Assembly (NCBI RefSeq): GCF_006547145.1
Contig: NZ_CP041244.1
Coordinates: 7,378,001-7,442,000 of the forward strand
From: Actinomadura sp. WMMA1423
Lineage (GTDB): Bacteria > Actinomycetota > Actinomycetes > Streptosporangiales > Streptosporangiaceae
Reading direction: 5' to 3'
Length of the DNA: 64,000 nt
Part shown: positions 16,571-25,303 of the stretch, piece by piece
Layout of the letters: each line of letters begins with the position of its first letter
Numbering within the stretch: position 1 is the stretch's first letter
Notes under the pieces: model-generated
Told to the model about the DNA's origin: nothing
Database searches by the model: none
The model's input: the letters and a program-made list of their open reading frames with translations, nothing else
Position numbers and translations under genes: made by a program

Positions 16571-17181
16571 CCCGCGTCAGCCTCCCCGGGCTTCTCCAGC
16601 GCGGGGCCGATGTCGCTGACCAGCGCGAGCAGCGACCGGGTGAGCAGCGTGCGCACCTGGTCACGGTCGAGCGTCTTCTCCTGGAGCCATTGGCGCGTGG
16701 CCGCGTCGGCCAGCCCGGAGTAGACGCGGAGCACGGCCCGCAGCGTCTCGGTCGGCTCGGGCACGCCCAGCACGGCGAGCATGTGCTCGACCGTCTCGTC
16801 CCGGAAGCGGTTGACGATGCGCAGGAGCTCGGGGTCCTGCCCGAAGCCCTCGGCGTCCAGCGCCGCGAACCACGTCGTCGCGTTGCGCTCGGCCGTGTCG
16901 AGGAACAGGTCGACGCACAGCTCGACCGCCGCCGGCAGCGTCAGCCGCTCGTCCGGCGGCGGGGCCTGCATCGCGGCCGACGCCGTCAGCCCCTGCACGA
17001 CCTTGAGGAACAGCTCGCGCTTGGTTCCGAAGTAGTAGTGGATCAGACCGCGCTGCACGCCGGTCTCCCGCGCGATCGCCGCCGTGGACACCTCGGCGTA
17101 CGGCAGCTCGGTGAACATCCGCCGCGCGACGGCCAGGATCTGGGCGCGCCGCTCGTCCGGGGACAGGCGCTGGTAGCTCAC
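16567..17181 (-). CDS. TetR-family transcriptional regulator
   Basis: About 204 residues. The N-terminal helix-turn-helix is typical (RRAQILAVARRMFTEL, then VSTAAIARETGVQRGLIHYY, FGTKRELFLKVV), with an all-helical ligand domain behind it. The GTG at 17181 appears leaderless: TAGGCT (17188-17193 on the minus strand) ends six bases upstream. It is divergent from the cobalamin cluster and could control it or a distant target. Confidence 0.88.
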   Translation of the reverse strand: MSYQRLSPDERRAQILAVARRMFTELPYAEVSTAAIARETGVQRGLIHYYFGTKRELFLKVVQGLTASAAMQAPPPDERLTLPAAVELCVDLFLDTAERNATTWFAALDAEGFGQDPELLRIVNRFRDETVEHMLAVLGVPEPTETLRAVLRVYSGLADAATRQWLQEKTLDRDQVRTLLTRSLLALVSDIGPALEKPGEADAG

Positions 17182-17187
17182 CGCGAC

Positions 17188-17193
17188 AGCCTA
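17188..17193 (-). promoter_or_regulatory. -10 element for leaderless tetR
   Basis: TAGGCT on the minus strand, six bases before the GTG at 17181, placing the transcription start at the start codon. No good -35 is visible. Confidence 0.4.
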
Positions 17194-17350
17194 TTCTGTG
17201 GGGCGGCCGGCGCAGTACGGTCGGCGGTGCGCGGCGGGCGAGGCGAGGAGAGCGCGCCGCGGCCGATCCGCCCCTCGTCGGCGTGCCAGCGCGCGGCTCC
17301 GGCGGCGCCTCCGGGAAGCTCGTGGCCGACGACCAGGAGGGACGGCACAG

Positions 17351-17830
17351 GTGACCGCTGCGGACAGGACGCTCGTGATGTACGGAGAGGGCGCGCGGGA
17401 GGCCGCGCGCCGGATGCTGCCGAACCTGCCGGACGCGTGCTTCGTCCCGGTCTCGGCGGAGCGGCTGCGGGAGGCGGTCAAGGACGGGACCGGGCAGGTC
17501 GTCATGGTCGCCGGCATCGCGGAGCAGGCCGCCTTCCTCGGCGGCGCCGCCGGTCTGCTGGAATCGATCACGCTGGACATGGACGGCGGGCCCGCACTGG
17601 CCGGCCGGGTGGCGCAGGCCGAGACCGTCCAGGACGTCTACGGGCTGTGGGACGCCGCGGGCAGGCTCGGTCCGTGCGGGCGCGAGCTGTGCCGCAGGAC
17701 GGCGGAGGGCCTCGAACGCCTCGCCGCCGAGGAGGCGGGCACGACGGCCAGCCCGGTCGCCGCCCAGGTGGTGCTCCTGGACGCGGCAGGAGACCGCATG
17801 GTCGGCATGTACGGGCGAATGGCCAGGTAG
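17351..17830 (+). CDS. Unknown protein heading the cobalamin cluster
   Basis: About 159 residues, no family recognised. It has a hydrophobic strand VVMVAGIAEQAAFLGGAAGL near residues 49-68 and one CGRELC pair near residue 110. No signal peptide or membrane helix is evident. The GTG at 17351 has AGGAGGGA eight bases upstream, the best ribosome binding site of the cluster. Its stop is two bases before cobL, so it is cotranscribed with cobalamin genes; a role in corrin-ring synthesis or as partner of the divergent CobL is inferred from position alone. It does not look like CbiG, CbiX or CobH. Confidence 0.6.
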   Translation: MTAADRTLVMYGEGAREAARRMLPNLPDACFVPVSAERLREAVKDGTGQVVMVAGIAEQAAFLGGAAGLLESITLDMDGGPALAGRVAQAETVQDVYGLWDAAGRLGPCGRELCRRTAEGLERLAAEEAGTTASPVAAQVVLLDAAGDRMVGMYGRMAR

Positions 17831-17832
17831 CG

Positions 17833-19080
17833 ATGCTGACGGTCATCGGCCGCGACGGGTCGCCGCTCCCGGACGGGGTCAGGGCGGCATTGGACAGCGC
17901 CACGCTGGTGGTGGGCGCCGCCGCGCACCTGGACGGGCTGTCCTTGGCGCCGGGTGCCCGCACGGTCGCCACCACGGACTTCATGGCGGCGCTCGAAGGC
18001 GTCGATGTCACCGCAGAGGACGTCGTCCTCGTCGTCGACGGCGACCCCGGGTACTTCGGCGTCGTCCGCGAGCTGCTAGAAAACGGCCACGGCCCAGAGA
18101 CCTTTCCTGGGACGCCCCTGGTGGCGCGGGCCTTCGCCCAAGCGGGGCTGCCCTGGGACGACGCTCTCGTCGTCTCCGCCAAGGGCGGGCATCTGAGGCA
18201 GGCCGTCAACGCATGCCGGGCCCATCCGAAGGTGGCCGTCCTCACCGAGCCGGGCGCGGGGCCCGCCGAACTGGCGCGCGCGCTGTTCCCTGTCACGCCG
18301 CGCTCCTTCATCGTCTGCGAGGACTTGGGCGGGCCCAAGGAACGGGTCGTCTACGTCCGTCCCGCAGAGGCGACCACTCGTCCGTGGAACGACCCCGAGG
18401 TCGTCCTCGTCCTGGACAACCGCCACGCGCTGGGAGAAGCGCGCTGGATCGGCGGGGCGGCGCTCGGCCCCGCCGGGTGGGCGCTGCCGGAGGCCGCGTT
18501 CGGCGGCGGCCCGGGCCCGCGCCCGGACGTGCGCGCCTTCGTCCTCGCCAAGCTCGGCCCCAAGGTCGGCGACATGGTGTGGGACGTGGAGTCCGGCGAC
18601 GGCTCGGTGGGCATCGAGTGCGCCCGCTTCGGCGCGGCCGTGATCGCCGTCGACCGCGACCACTCCGCGTCCGCGCGGGTGCGGGAGAACGTCCGCCTGC
18701 ACGGCGTCAAGGTCGCGATGGCGTCCGGCGACGTCCGGTCCAGCGCCGAGCACCTCCCCGTGCCCGACGCCGTCTTCCTCGGCCGCGGCGGGCCCGAGGC
18801 CGTCCAGGTCTGCGCGGCCCTGCGCCCGTCCCGGATCGTCGTCCTGGCCACGGCCGGCGAGGCTCAGGCCATACTGGACGAACTGGGCGGGCAGGGCTTC
18901 GCCGCCGACGCCGTCCGGCTCCAGGCCGCCCCGCTGGACCCGCCGGACGCGGCGGGGGAGCCCGTGATCGTCGTGTGGGGGGAGCGGGACGCCCGGACCC
19001 CGGACCGGCGGCCCTCCCAGACGAGCCGCCCCATCGAGACCATCTCCGCGTTGCCCGGAGTTGTGGAGGAGCGCAGTTGA
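17833..19080 (+). CDS. cobL: Precorrin-6Y C5,15-methyltransferase (CbiE-CbiT fusion), divergent
   Basis: About 415 residues: N-terminal CbiE tetrapyrrole methylase half (residues 1-210) fused to a C-terminal CbiT half. CobL methylates C5 and C15 and decarboxylates the C12 acetate of precorrin-6B. The assignment rests on two-domain architecture, VDGDPGYFG, PRPDVRAFVLAKLGP and DGSVGIECARFGAAVIAVDRD. Key glycine motifs deviate: the CbiT SAM loop reads DVESGDGSVG instead of the usual DVGAGSGSVG, and the CbiE N terminus reads TVIGRDG. Activity may be altered. It overlaps cobH by TTGA. Confidence 0.75.
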   Translation: MLTVIGRDGSPLPDGVRAALDSATLVVGAAAHLDGLSLAPGARTVATTDFMAALEGVDVTAEDVVLVVDGDPGYFGVVRELLENGHGPETFPGTPLVARAFAQAGLPWDDALVVSAKGGHLRQAVNACRAHPKVAVLTEPGAGPAELARALFPVTPRSFIVCEDLGGPKERVVYVRPAEATTRPWNDPEVVLVLDNRHALGEARWIGGAALGPAGWALPEAAFGGGPGPRPDVRAFVLAKLGPKVGDMVWDVESGDGSVGIECARFGAAVIAVDRDHSASARVRENVRLHGVKVAMASGDVRSSAEHLPVPDAVFLGRGGPEAVQVCAALRPSRIVVLATAGEAQAILDELGGQGFAADAVRLQAAPLDPPDAAGEPVIVVWGERDARTPDRRPSQTSRPIETISALPGVVEERS

Positions 19081-19673
19081 CCGTCCGCCGTCCCCACCCG
19101 ATCGAGGTCCGCTCCTATGAGGTCCTCCGGTCCCGTGTCGACCTCTCCCCGATGCCTCCGCTCTGGCGGGCGGTGGCCGAGCGGGTGATCCACGCCACCG
19201 CCGACCTGGAGTACGCGGTGGACCTGGTGACCGCGGAGGAGTCCCTCGCCCGGGGCTGGGCCGCGCTGCGCGCCGGTGCGCCGATCGTCACCGACGAGGG
19301 CATGGCCGCCGCCGGGATCACCGCCCGTGAGGCGGTCTGCCACGCCGCCGACCCGGCCGCCGCCCGGATGGCGCGCGCGGCCGGCATCACCCGCTCGGCC
19401 GCGGCCGTCCGGCTGTCGTACTCGGAGGTGGGCCCGGGCGCGGTCTGGGTGGTCGGCTCCGCCCCCGAGGCGATCTTCGAGATCATCGCGCGCCGGGTGG
19501 ACCCCGCCCTGGTTATCGGGCTGCCGGTGGGCTTCGTAGGCGCCTGCGAGGCCAAGGAGGCCCTGCGCGCGAGCGGGCTGCCGCAGCTCAGCAACGTCTC
19601 GGAGAAGGGCGGGTCCGCGGTCGCGGCCGCCGCCGTCAACGCGCTGCTCTACCACGGGGCGGACCGGCCGTGA
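19077..19673 (+). CDS. cobH: Precorrin-8X methylmutase
   Basis: About 198 residues of the CobH/CbiC family, which moves the C11 methyl group to C12 to form hydrogenobyrinic acid. Family features: HPIEVRSYEVLRSRVDL, RVIHATADLEY (the His-containing motif), GWAALRAGAPIVTDEGM, and IGLPVGFVGACEAKEAL. Start is a TTG that overlaps the cobL stop (TTGA), with GGAGGA six bases upstream. It overlaps the following cobC start by four bases, so translation is chained. Confidence 0.92.
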   Translation: MTVRRPHPIEVRSYEVLRSRVDLSPMPPLWRAVAERVIHATADLEYAVDLVTAEESLARGWAALRAGAPIVTDEGMAAAGITAREAVCHAADPAAARMARAAGITRSAAAVRLSYSEVGPGAVWVVGSAPEAIFEIIARRVDPALVIGLPVGFVGACEAKEALRASGLPQLSNVSEKGGSAVAAAAVNALLYHGADRP

Positions 19674-20695
19674 CCGGGCCCGCCGCGGTGGACCTGCGCC
19701 ACCACGGGGACGCCGAGGTCGGCGACGGCCTCGCCGACTTCGCCGTCAACGTCCGCACCGGGACGCCCCCCGAATGGCTGGCCGAGCGGATCCGCGCGTC
19801 CGTCGCGGACCTCGCCGCCTACCCCGACCCCCGCCCGGCCCGCAAGGCGGTCGCCGGGCGGCACGGCAGGTCCGCGGAGGAGGTGCTGCTCACCGCCGGT
19901 GCCGCGGAGGCGTTCGTGCTGCTCGCGCGCGTGCTGGCCCCGCGCCGGGCGGTGGTGGTGCACCCGCAGTTCACCGAGCCGGAGGCCGCGCTGCGCGCCG
20001 CCGGGCACGAGGTGGAGCGGCTGGTCCTCGGCGGGGACTTCACCCTCGACCCCGGGGCCGTCCCGGAAGCGGCGGACCTCGTCGTGATCGGCAACCCGAC
20101 CAACCCGACGTCCGTGCTGCACCCGGCCGAGGCGCTCGTCTCGCTGGCCGCGCCCGGCCGGACCGTCGTGGTCGACGAGGCGTTCATGGACTGCGTCCCC
20201 GGCGAGCCGGAGAGCCTCGCCGACCGGCTCCCCCCGGGCGTCGTGGTCATCCGCTCCCTGACCAAGACGTGGGGCCTCGCCGGGCTGCGCGCCGGGTACG
20301 TCCTGGCCGACCCCTCCCTGGTCGGGCGGCTGGCGGAGGCGCAGCCGCTCTGGGCCGTGTCCACCCCGGCGCTCACCGCCATCGAGGCCTGCTCCGGACC
20401 CGGGGCCGTCGCCGAAGGCGAGGCGTGGGCCGTCGAACTCGCCGCCGAACGCGAACGGCTGGCCGCGGAACTGACCGCAAGGGGCCTGCACGTCGTGCCC
20501 GGAGCGCGTGCGTCGTTCCTGTGCCTGCGCCTGCCCGATGCCCTGGGTGTCAGGGCACTGCTAAGGCAGCGCGGCTACGCCGTCCGGCGAGGGGACACCT
20601 TCCCGGGGCTCGGCTCAGACTGGCTGCGGATCGCCGTGCGCGACCGTCCGTCCAACGACCGGCTACTGGAGGTGCTCGGTGAACTGGGCATCTGA
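19670..20695 (+). CDS. cobC: Threonine-phosphate decarboxylase-like PLP enzyme
   Basis: About 341 residues, fold-type I aminotransferase of the CobC/CobD group, which makes (R)-1-amino-2-propanol phosphate for the cobalamin lower-ligand linker. The PLP lysine is in SLTKTWGLAGLRAGY; NPTNPTS and VVDEAFMD bind cofactor. Histidinol-phosphate aminotransferase is the main alternative, but the position between cobH and cobT favours CobC. GTG start overlaps cobH by GTGA; cobT follows after 16 bases. Confidence 0.85.
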   Translation: MTGPAAVDLRHHGDAEVGDGLADFAVNVRTGTPPEWLAERIRASVADLAAYPDPRPARKAVAGRHGRSAEEVLLTAGAAEAFVLLARVLAPRRAVVVHPQFTEPEAALRAAGHEVERLVLGGDFTLDPGAVPEAADLVVIGNPTNPTSVLHPAEALVSLAAPGRTVVVDEAFMDCVPGEPESLADRLPPGVVVIRSLTKTWGLAGLRAGYVLADPSLVGRLAEAQPLWAVSTPALTAIEACSGPGAVAEGEAWAVELAAERERLAAELTARGLHVVPGARASFLCLRLPDALGVRALLRQRGYAVRRGDTFPGLGSDWLRIAVRDRPSNDRLLEVLGELGI

Positions 20696-20711
20696 CATCG
20701 GAAAGGACGCC

Positions 20712-21791
20712 ATGGACCTGATCGAGGAGACCGTCGCCTCCGTCGTCCCCCTGGACGAGGCGGCCATGCGGGACGCCCGCGACCTCCAGGCCCGGCTCAC
20801 CAAGCCCCCCGGGTCCCTCGGCGTCCTGGAGGAGGTGTCGGTCCGGCTCGCCGGGCTCGCCGGGCAGTGCCCGCCGCCGCTGCCGGAGCCCGCCGCCGTC
20901 GCCGTGTTCGCCGCCGACCACGGCGTCCACGCCCAGGGCGTAACGCCGTGGCCGCAGGAGGTCACGGCGCAGATGGTGGCCAACTTCCTGGCCGGCGGCG
21001 CCGTCGTCAACGCGTTCGCGGCCCAGGTCGGCGCGGACGTCACGGTGGTCGACATCGGCGTCGCCGCCGAACTCGACGAGGCCCCCGGCCTGCTCCTCCG
21101 CAAGATCGCTCCCGGGACGGCCGACATGACGGCGGGGCCCGCGATGACCGCCGAGCAGGCCCGCCGCGCCGTGCAGGCGGGCATCGAGGTCGCCCGCGAC
21201 CTCCGTGCGCAGGGCGCGCGGTGCCTGATCACCGGGGACATGGGGATCGCCAACACCACCGCGTCCGCCGCGCTGATCGCGGCCTTCACCGGACTGCCGC
21301 CCGAGCGGGTCACCGGCCGGGGGACCGGCATCGACGACGCCACCCACGCGCACAAGGTCGAGGTCGTCCGCGCCGCACTGGCGCGGCACGGACTCCTCGG
21401 AGAGCACGGCAGGGCCCCGATGGAGGTCCTCGCGGCGGTCGGCGGGCTGGAGCACGCCGCCATCGCCGGGTTCGTCCTCGGTGCGGCGGCCATGCGCGTC
21501 CCGGTCGTCCTGGACGGCGTCATCGCCGGCGCCGCGGCCCTGGCGGCCGCCGCGCTGTGCCCGGACGCCCTCGGCGCCTGCGTCGCGGGGCACCGCTCGG
21601 CCGAGCCCGGCCATTCCGCCGCCGTCGAGCACCTCGGCCTGCGGCCCCTGGTCGACCTGGAGCTCCGCCTGGGCGAGGGGACCGGCGCCCTGCTCGCGTT
21701 GCCGCTGGTCCAGGGCGCGGCCCGGGTCCTGCGCGAGGTCGCCACGTTCGACTCCGCCGGGGTGAGCGAGAAGGACGCCGGGCGGCCGTAA
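20712..21791 (+). CDS. cobT: Nicotinate-nucleotide:dimethylbenzimidazole phosphoribosyltransferase
   Basis: About 359 residues, the usual size. CobT transfers the phosphoribosyl of nicotinate mononucleotide to 5,6-dimethylbenzimidazole to make alpha-ribazole phosphate. Diagnostic stretches are LTKPPGSLGVLEE, ADHGVHAQGVTPWPQEVT, GDMGIANTTASAAL, GRGTGIDD and the C-terminal LGEGTGALLALP with the catalytic Glu. The ATG at 20712 follows GGAAAGGA; a GTG at 20679 would overlap cobC. Confidence 0.95.
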   Translation: MDLIEETVASVVPLDEAAMRDARDLQARLTKPPGSLGVLEEVSVRLAGLAGQCPPPLPEPAAVAVFAADHGVHAQGVTPWPQEVTAQMVANFLAGGAVVNAFAAQVGADVTVVDIGVAAELDEAPGLLLRKIAPGTADMTAGPAMTAEQARRAVQAGIEVARDLRAQGARCLITGDMGIANTTASAALIAAFTGLPPERVTGRGTGIDDATHAHKVEVVRAALARHGLLGEHGRAPMEVLAAVGGLEHAAIAGFVLGAAAMRVPVVLDGVIAGAAALAAAALCPDALGACVAGHRSAEPGHSAAVEHLGLRPLVDLELRLGEGTGALLALPLVQGAARVLREVATFDSAGVSEKDAGRP

Positions 21792-21917
21792 CAACGTGAT
21801 CACGGAATGAGTCACGCTCGGCTATCGAACGGGCGGAGCCCCTCTCCACCGACTCCCCGAGCCGAGTACCTTTGTTCCACAAAGCCACTGTCCGCCACCC
21901 CGTCCGAGAGAACCACC

Positions 21918-23156
21918 GTGCCCCCGTACCTGCTTGGCCTGCGACTCGGCGGGCGACGCGTCCTCGTCGTCGGCGGGGGCCGGGTCGCCCAGCGCCGCGT
22001 GCCCGCCCTGCTGGACGCGGGCGCCGAGGTGGTCCTCGTGTCCCCCTCGGTCACCGCCACCCTCGAGGGCCTCGCGGAACGCGGCCGGATCACCTGGCAC
22101 CGGCGGCGCTACGAGCCCGGCGACTGCGCGGGCGCCTGGCTGGTGCAGGCCGTCACCGACGACGCCAAGGTGAACGGCGACGTGGTGGCGGAGGCCGACG
22201 ACGCGCGGATCTGGTCCGTCCGGGCCGACGACGCCGAGTCGTCCCCGGCCTGGACGCCCGCGAGCGGCCACGCGGGCGACGCGACCGTGGGGGTGCTGCT
22301 CGGCGGCGACCCGCGCCGCGCCGCCGGCATCCGCGACGCGGTGGTGAAGGGCCTGCGCGACGGCGCCCTCGAATCCCGGCACTCCCGGCGCAAGCCCGCG
22401 GGCGTCGCGCTCGTCGGCGGCGGGCCCGGCGACCCGGGCCTGATCACCGTGCGCGGGCGCCAGCTGCTCGCCATGGCCGACGTCGTCGTCACCGACCGGC
22501 TCGCCCCCGGCGGGCTGCTGGACGAGCTGGCCGCCGACGTCGAGGTGATCGACGCAGCCAAGATCCCCTACGGCCGGACGGTCACCCAGGACCGCATCAA
22601 CGAGTACCTGGTCGAGCACGCGCGGCAGGGCCGCTTCGTCGTCCGGCTCAAGGGCGGGGACCCGTTCGTGTTCGGGCGCGGCGGCGAGGAGGCGCTGTAC
22701 TGCGCGCGCCACGGCGTGCCCGTCACGGTCGTCCCCGGCATCACCAGCGCGGTCGCCGTGCCGTCCGCCGCGGGCATCCCGGTCACCCACCGGGGCGTCG
22801 CGCAGGAGTTCCACGTCGTCTCCGCGCACGTCCCGCCCGGGCACCCCGACTCGACCGTCGACTGGGAGGCGCTGGCCCGCGCGAACGGCACCCTCGTCCT
22901 GCTCATGGCGGTGGAGCGGATGGGGCTCATCGCCGCCGCCCTCATGCGCTATGGTCGGTCGTCCGGCACGCCGGTGGCCGTGGTGCAGGACGGCACCCTT
23001 CCCGGCCAGCGGGCGCTGACGGCGACGCTGGGCACGGTGGCCGACGAGATGGCCGCCGGAGAGGTCCGGCCCCCGGCGATCGTGGTCGTGGGCGACGTGG
23101 TCAACGTGGCACGAGAGATCGACATGATTCGAGCGGACATGGGACGGGATCCGTGA
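21918..23156 (+). CDS. cobA: Uroporphyrinogen-III C-methyltransferase with siroheme-synthase N-terminal domain
   Basis: About 412 residues. Residues 1-155 form a CysG-B/SirC-like NAD-binding domain (GGRRVLVVGGGRVAQRRVPAL), the precorrin-2 dehydrogenase type. Residues 160-405 form the SUMT domain (VALVGGGPGDPGLITVRGRQLL, RLKGGDPFVFGRGGEEAL, VVPGITSAVAVPS, GIPVTHRG). Together they convert uroporphyrinogen III to precorrin-2 and perhaps sirohydrochlorin, feeding cobalamin and siroheme. The N-terminal domain lacks the usual C-terminal helices of CysG, so ferrochelatase activity is doubtful. The GTG at 21918 is chosen because the family begins PPYLLGLRL. It overlaps the following GTPase gene by four bases. 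Confidence 0.93.
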   Translation: MPPYLLGLRLGGRRVLVVGGGRVAQRRVPALLDAGAEVVLVSPSVTATLEGLAERGRITWHRRRYEPGDCAGAWLVQAVTDDAKVNGDVVAEADDARIWSVRADDAESSPAWTPASGHAGDATVGVLLGGDPRRAAGIRDAVVKGLRDGALESRHSRRKPAGVALVGGGPGDPGLITVRGRQLLAMADVVVTDRLAPGGLLDELAADVEVIDAAKIPYGRTVTQDRINEYLVEHARQGRFVVRLKGGDPFVFGRGGEEALYCARHGVPVTVVPGITSAVAVPSAAGIPVTHRGVAQEFHVVSAHVPPGHPDSTVDWEALARANGTLVLLMAVERMGLIAAALMRYGRSSGTPVAVVQDGTLPGQRALTATLGTVADEMAAGEVRPPAIVVVGDVVNVAREIDMIRADMGRDP

Positions 23157-25303
23157 CACCCCCCGCAGAGCAGAGCACGGTCCACGACGAGGAGGCCGGC
23201 GCCGGCCCGGGCCGCGGGGTCGAGGAGCCCGCCCCCGGCGAGGCCGCGGCGTCCGAGGAGACCACGGCGTCCAGGGAGTCCGGGGCGTCCGGTGAGACCG
23301 CCACGTCCGATGAGTCCGCGGCGTCCGGTGAGGCCGCGGCGTCCGGTGAGGCCGCGCCCGCGAAGGGCCGGCGGGTCAGGGGCAGGGGAGGCCGCGCCAC
23401 GGCACGCAAGAAGGAGACCTCGAAGCGGGATTCGGCGGCCGGCGAGGCCGTGCCCGAGAACGAGGCCGAGGACGTCCAGCCCCCCGCCGCCGAGACCTCC
23501 GGGAGCGCGGCCGAGCCTTCCGCGACCAACGAGGCTTCCGACGACGCCGAGCAGAAGGCCGACTCCAGGCCCAGGCGCGGCCGTCGCCGCGCCCCCAGGG
23601 CCGGGGCCACGGTCAACCGGGGCGAGCTGGTGCGCGCCCTGACCGCCCTGCGCGAGCAGCTCGGCGCGTTCGACTTCCTCCTCGACGTCCCCGGCGTCGA
23701 GGAGGCCCGCGAGGCCCGCGACGAGCTGCGCGCCCAGCTCGTCGACTACGTCCTGCCGCGCGTCCAGGCCGCGGGCGCCCCCATGCTCGTGGTGCTCGGC
23801 GGCTCCACGGGCGCGGGCAAGTCCACCCTGGTCAACACGCTCGTCGGCGCCCGCGTCAGCGCGACCGGCGTGCTGCGCCCCACCACCAGCAGCCCGATCC
23901 TCGTCTGCCACCCCGACCACGTCCAGTGGTTCATGGAGGGGCCGCTCCTGCCGGGCATGGGACGGGTCCGCGGCCCGGCGCCCGACGCCATCGCGGGCGA
24001 CCAGCTGGTCATCATCGCCAGCGACGTCCTGCCGCCCGGGCTCGCCCTGCTCGACAGCCCCGACTTCGACTCCGTCTTCGAAGACCACTACGAGTTCGCG
24101 ACCAAGCTGATGGCCGCCGCCGACCTGTGGCTGTGCGTCACCACCGCCGCCCGGTACGCCGACGCCCAGGTCTGGCAGATGCTCCAGCGCGCCAAGGAGA
24201 ACGGCGCCACGATCGGCGTCGTGCTGTCGCGCGTCCCGCAGGGCGCCGGCGCGGGCGGCGGCGAGATCGTCGACCACTTCGCCGAGATGCTGGACGAGCA
24301 CGAGGTCGGCGACGCGCGGCGCTTCACCATTCCGGAGACCCGGATCGAGGACAGCCGCCTCCCCGAGGAGGCCGTCGAGGACATCCGCTCCTGGCTGACC
24401 GGCGTCGCCGAGGACGCCGACGACCGCGAGATCGTCGTCAGCGACACCCTCGCCGCCGTCCTGGACAGCTTCCGCACCCGCGTCCCCGAGGTCGCCCGGC
24501 AGGTCGAGGCCCAGGTCGAGCGGCGCACCGAGCTGGCCAGGGAGATCGAGGCCGGGTACGGCACCGCCCTCGCCGAACTGGACGAGGCCACCCGCAACGG
24601 CTCGCTGCTGCGCGGCGAGGTGCTGGCCCGCTGGCAGGACTTCGCCGGCACCGGCGACCTGCTGCGCGCCCTGCACGTCCAGCGGCCCCGGCGCGGCCGC
24701 GGCGCGAACCGGCGCAACCGCAGCCCGGCCCGCGTGCGCGCCCTCAAGGCGGCGCTGCGCAGCGGCCTCGAATCGCTGATCATGGCCTCCGCCGAGCACG
24801 GCGCCGAGCAGGTCATGGCCCGCTGGCGCGAGCACCCGGCGGGCCCCCAGGTGCTCGCCCGGGCCGATCCCGCCCTCGCCCACGTCTCCCCGGAGCTGTC
24901 GCGGCGCGTCACCCGGGCCGTCAGCGCCTGGCAGGACCACGTCCAGGAGCTGATCCGCACGCAGGGCGTCACCAAGCGCTCGGTCGCGAAGCTGGTCTCG
25001 TTCGACACCGAGGCGGTCTCGCTCGTCCTGATGGTCGGCCTGCTCGGGTACGGGACGTCCGACGTGGCCGTGGAGGGCGGCAACAGCGCCGTCCCGCAGC
25101 GGCTCCTGAAGGCCCTGTTCGGCGCCGAGTCCCTGCGCGGCATGGGCGCCAAGGCCCGCGCCGACCTGCGCAGCCGCATCGGGATGCTGTTCGACGAGGA
25201 GGCCATCCGGTTCGGGCAGGTGCTCGACTCCGCCGGCATCCCCGACGAGACCGTCCCCGTCCAGCTGTACCAGGCCACCTACAACCTCGAGGTTGCCCGA
25301 TGA
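23153..25303 (+). CDS. Dynamin-like GTPase with acidic/basic N-terminal tail
   Basis: About 716 residues. The first 150 are disordered, with ASGEA-like direct repeats then an Arg/Lys-rich patch (RRVRGRGGRATARKKE, RPRRGRRRAPRAG). A P-loop GTPase domain follows, Walker A GGSTGAGKST near residue 220 and switch LLDSPDFDSVFEDHYEF. The C-terminal half is helical with no clear membrane span. It pairs with the next gene, as dynamin-like or YfjP-type GTPases commonly do in actinomycetes, suggesting membrane remodelling or septation. The GTG overlaps the cobA stop (GTGA) and the next ATG overlaps its own stop (ATGA). Confidence 0.8.
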   Translation: MTPPAEQSTVHDEEAGAGPGRGVEEPAPGEAAASEETTASRESGASGETATSDESAASGEAAASGEAAPAKGRRVRGRGGRATARKKETSKRDSAAGEAVPENEAEDVQPPAAETSGSAAEPSATNEASDDAEQKADSRPRRGRRRAPRAGATVNRGELVRALTALREQLGAFDFLLDVPGVEEAREARDELRAQLVDYVLPRVQAAGAPMLVVLGGSTGAGKSTLVNTLVGARVSATGVLRPTTSSPILVCHPDHVQWFMEGPLLPGMGRVRGPAPDAIAGDQLVIIASDVLPPGLALLDSPDFDSVFEDHYEFATKLMAAADLWLCVTTAARYADAQVWQMLQRAKENGATIGVVLSRVPQGAGAGGGEIVDHFAEMLDEHEVGDARRFTIPETRIEDSRLPEEAVEDIRSWLTGVAEDADDREIVVSDTLAAVLDSFRTRVPEVARQVEAQVERRTELAREIEAGYGTALAELDEATRNGSLLRGEVLARWQDFAGTGDLLRALHVQRPRRGRGANRRNRSPARVRALKAALRSGLESLIMASAEHGAEQVMARWREHPAGPQVLARADPALAHVSPELSRRVTRAVSAWQDHVQELIRTQGVTKRSVAKLVSFDTEAVSLVLMVGLLGYGTSDVAVEGGNSAVPQRLLKALFGAESLRGMGAKARADLRSRIGMLFDEEAIRFGQVLDSAGIPDETVPVQLYQATYNLEVAR

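Noticed and set aside
17194..17350. Possible cobalamin riboswitch before the cobalamin cluster
   Set aside because: CGGTCGGCGGTGC and GGGAAGC recall parts of the riboswitch, but the conserved core and B12-box order are missing and ACCAGGAGG is explained by the ribosome binding site. A covariance-model search (RF00174) with a significant hit would reverse this.
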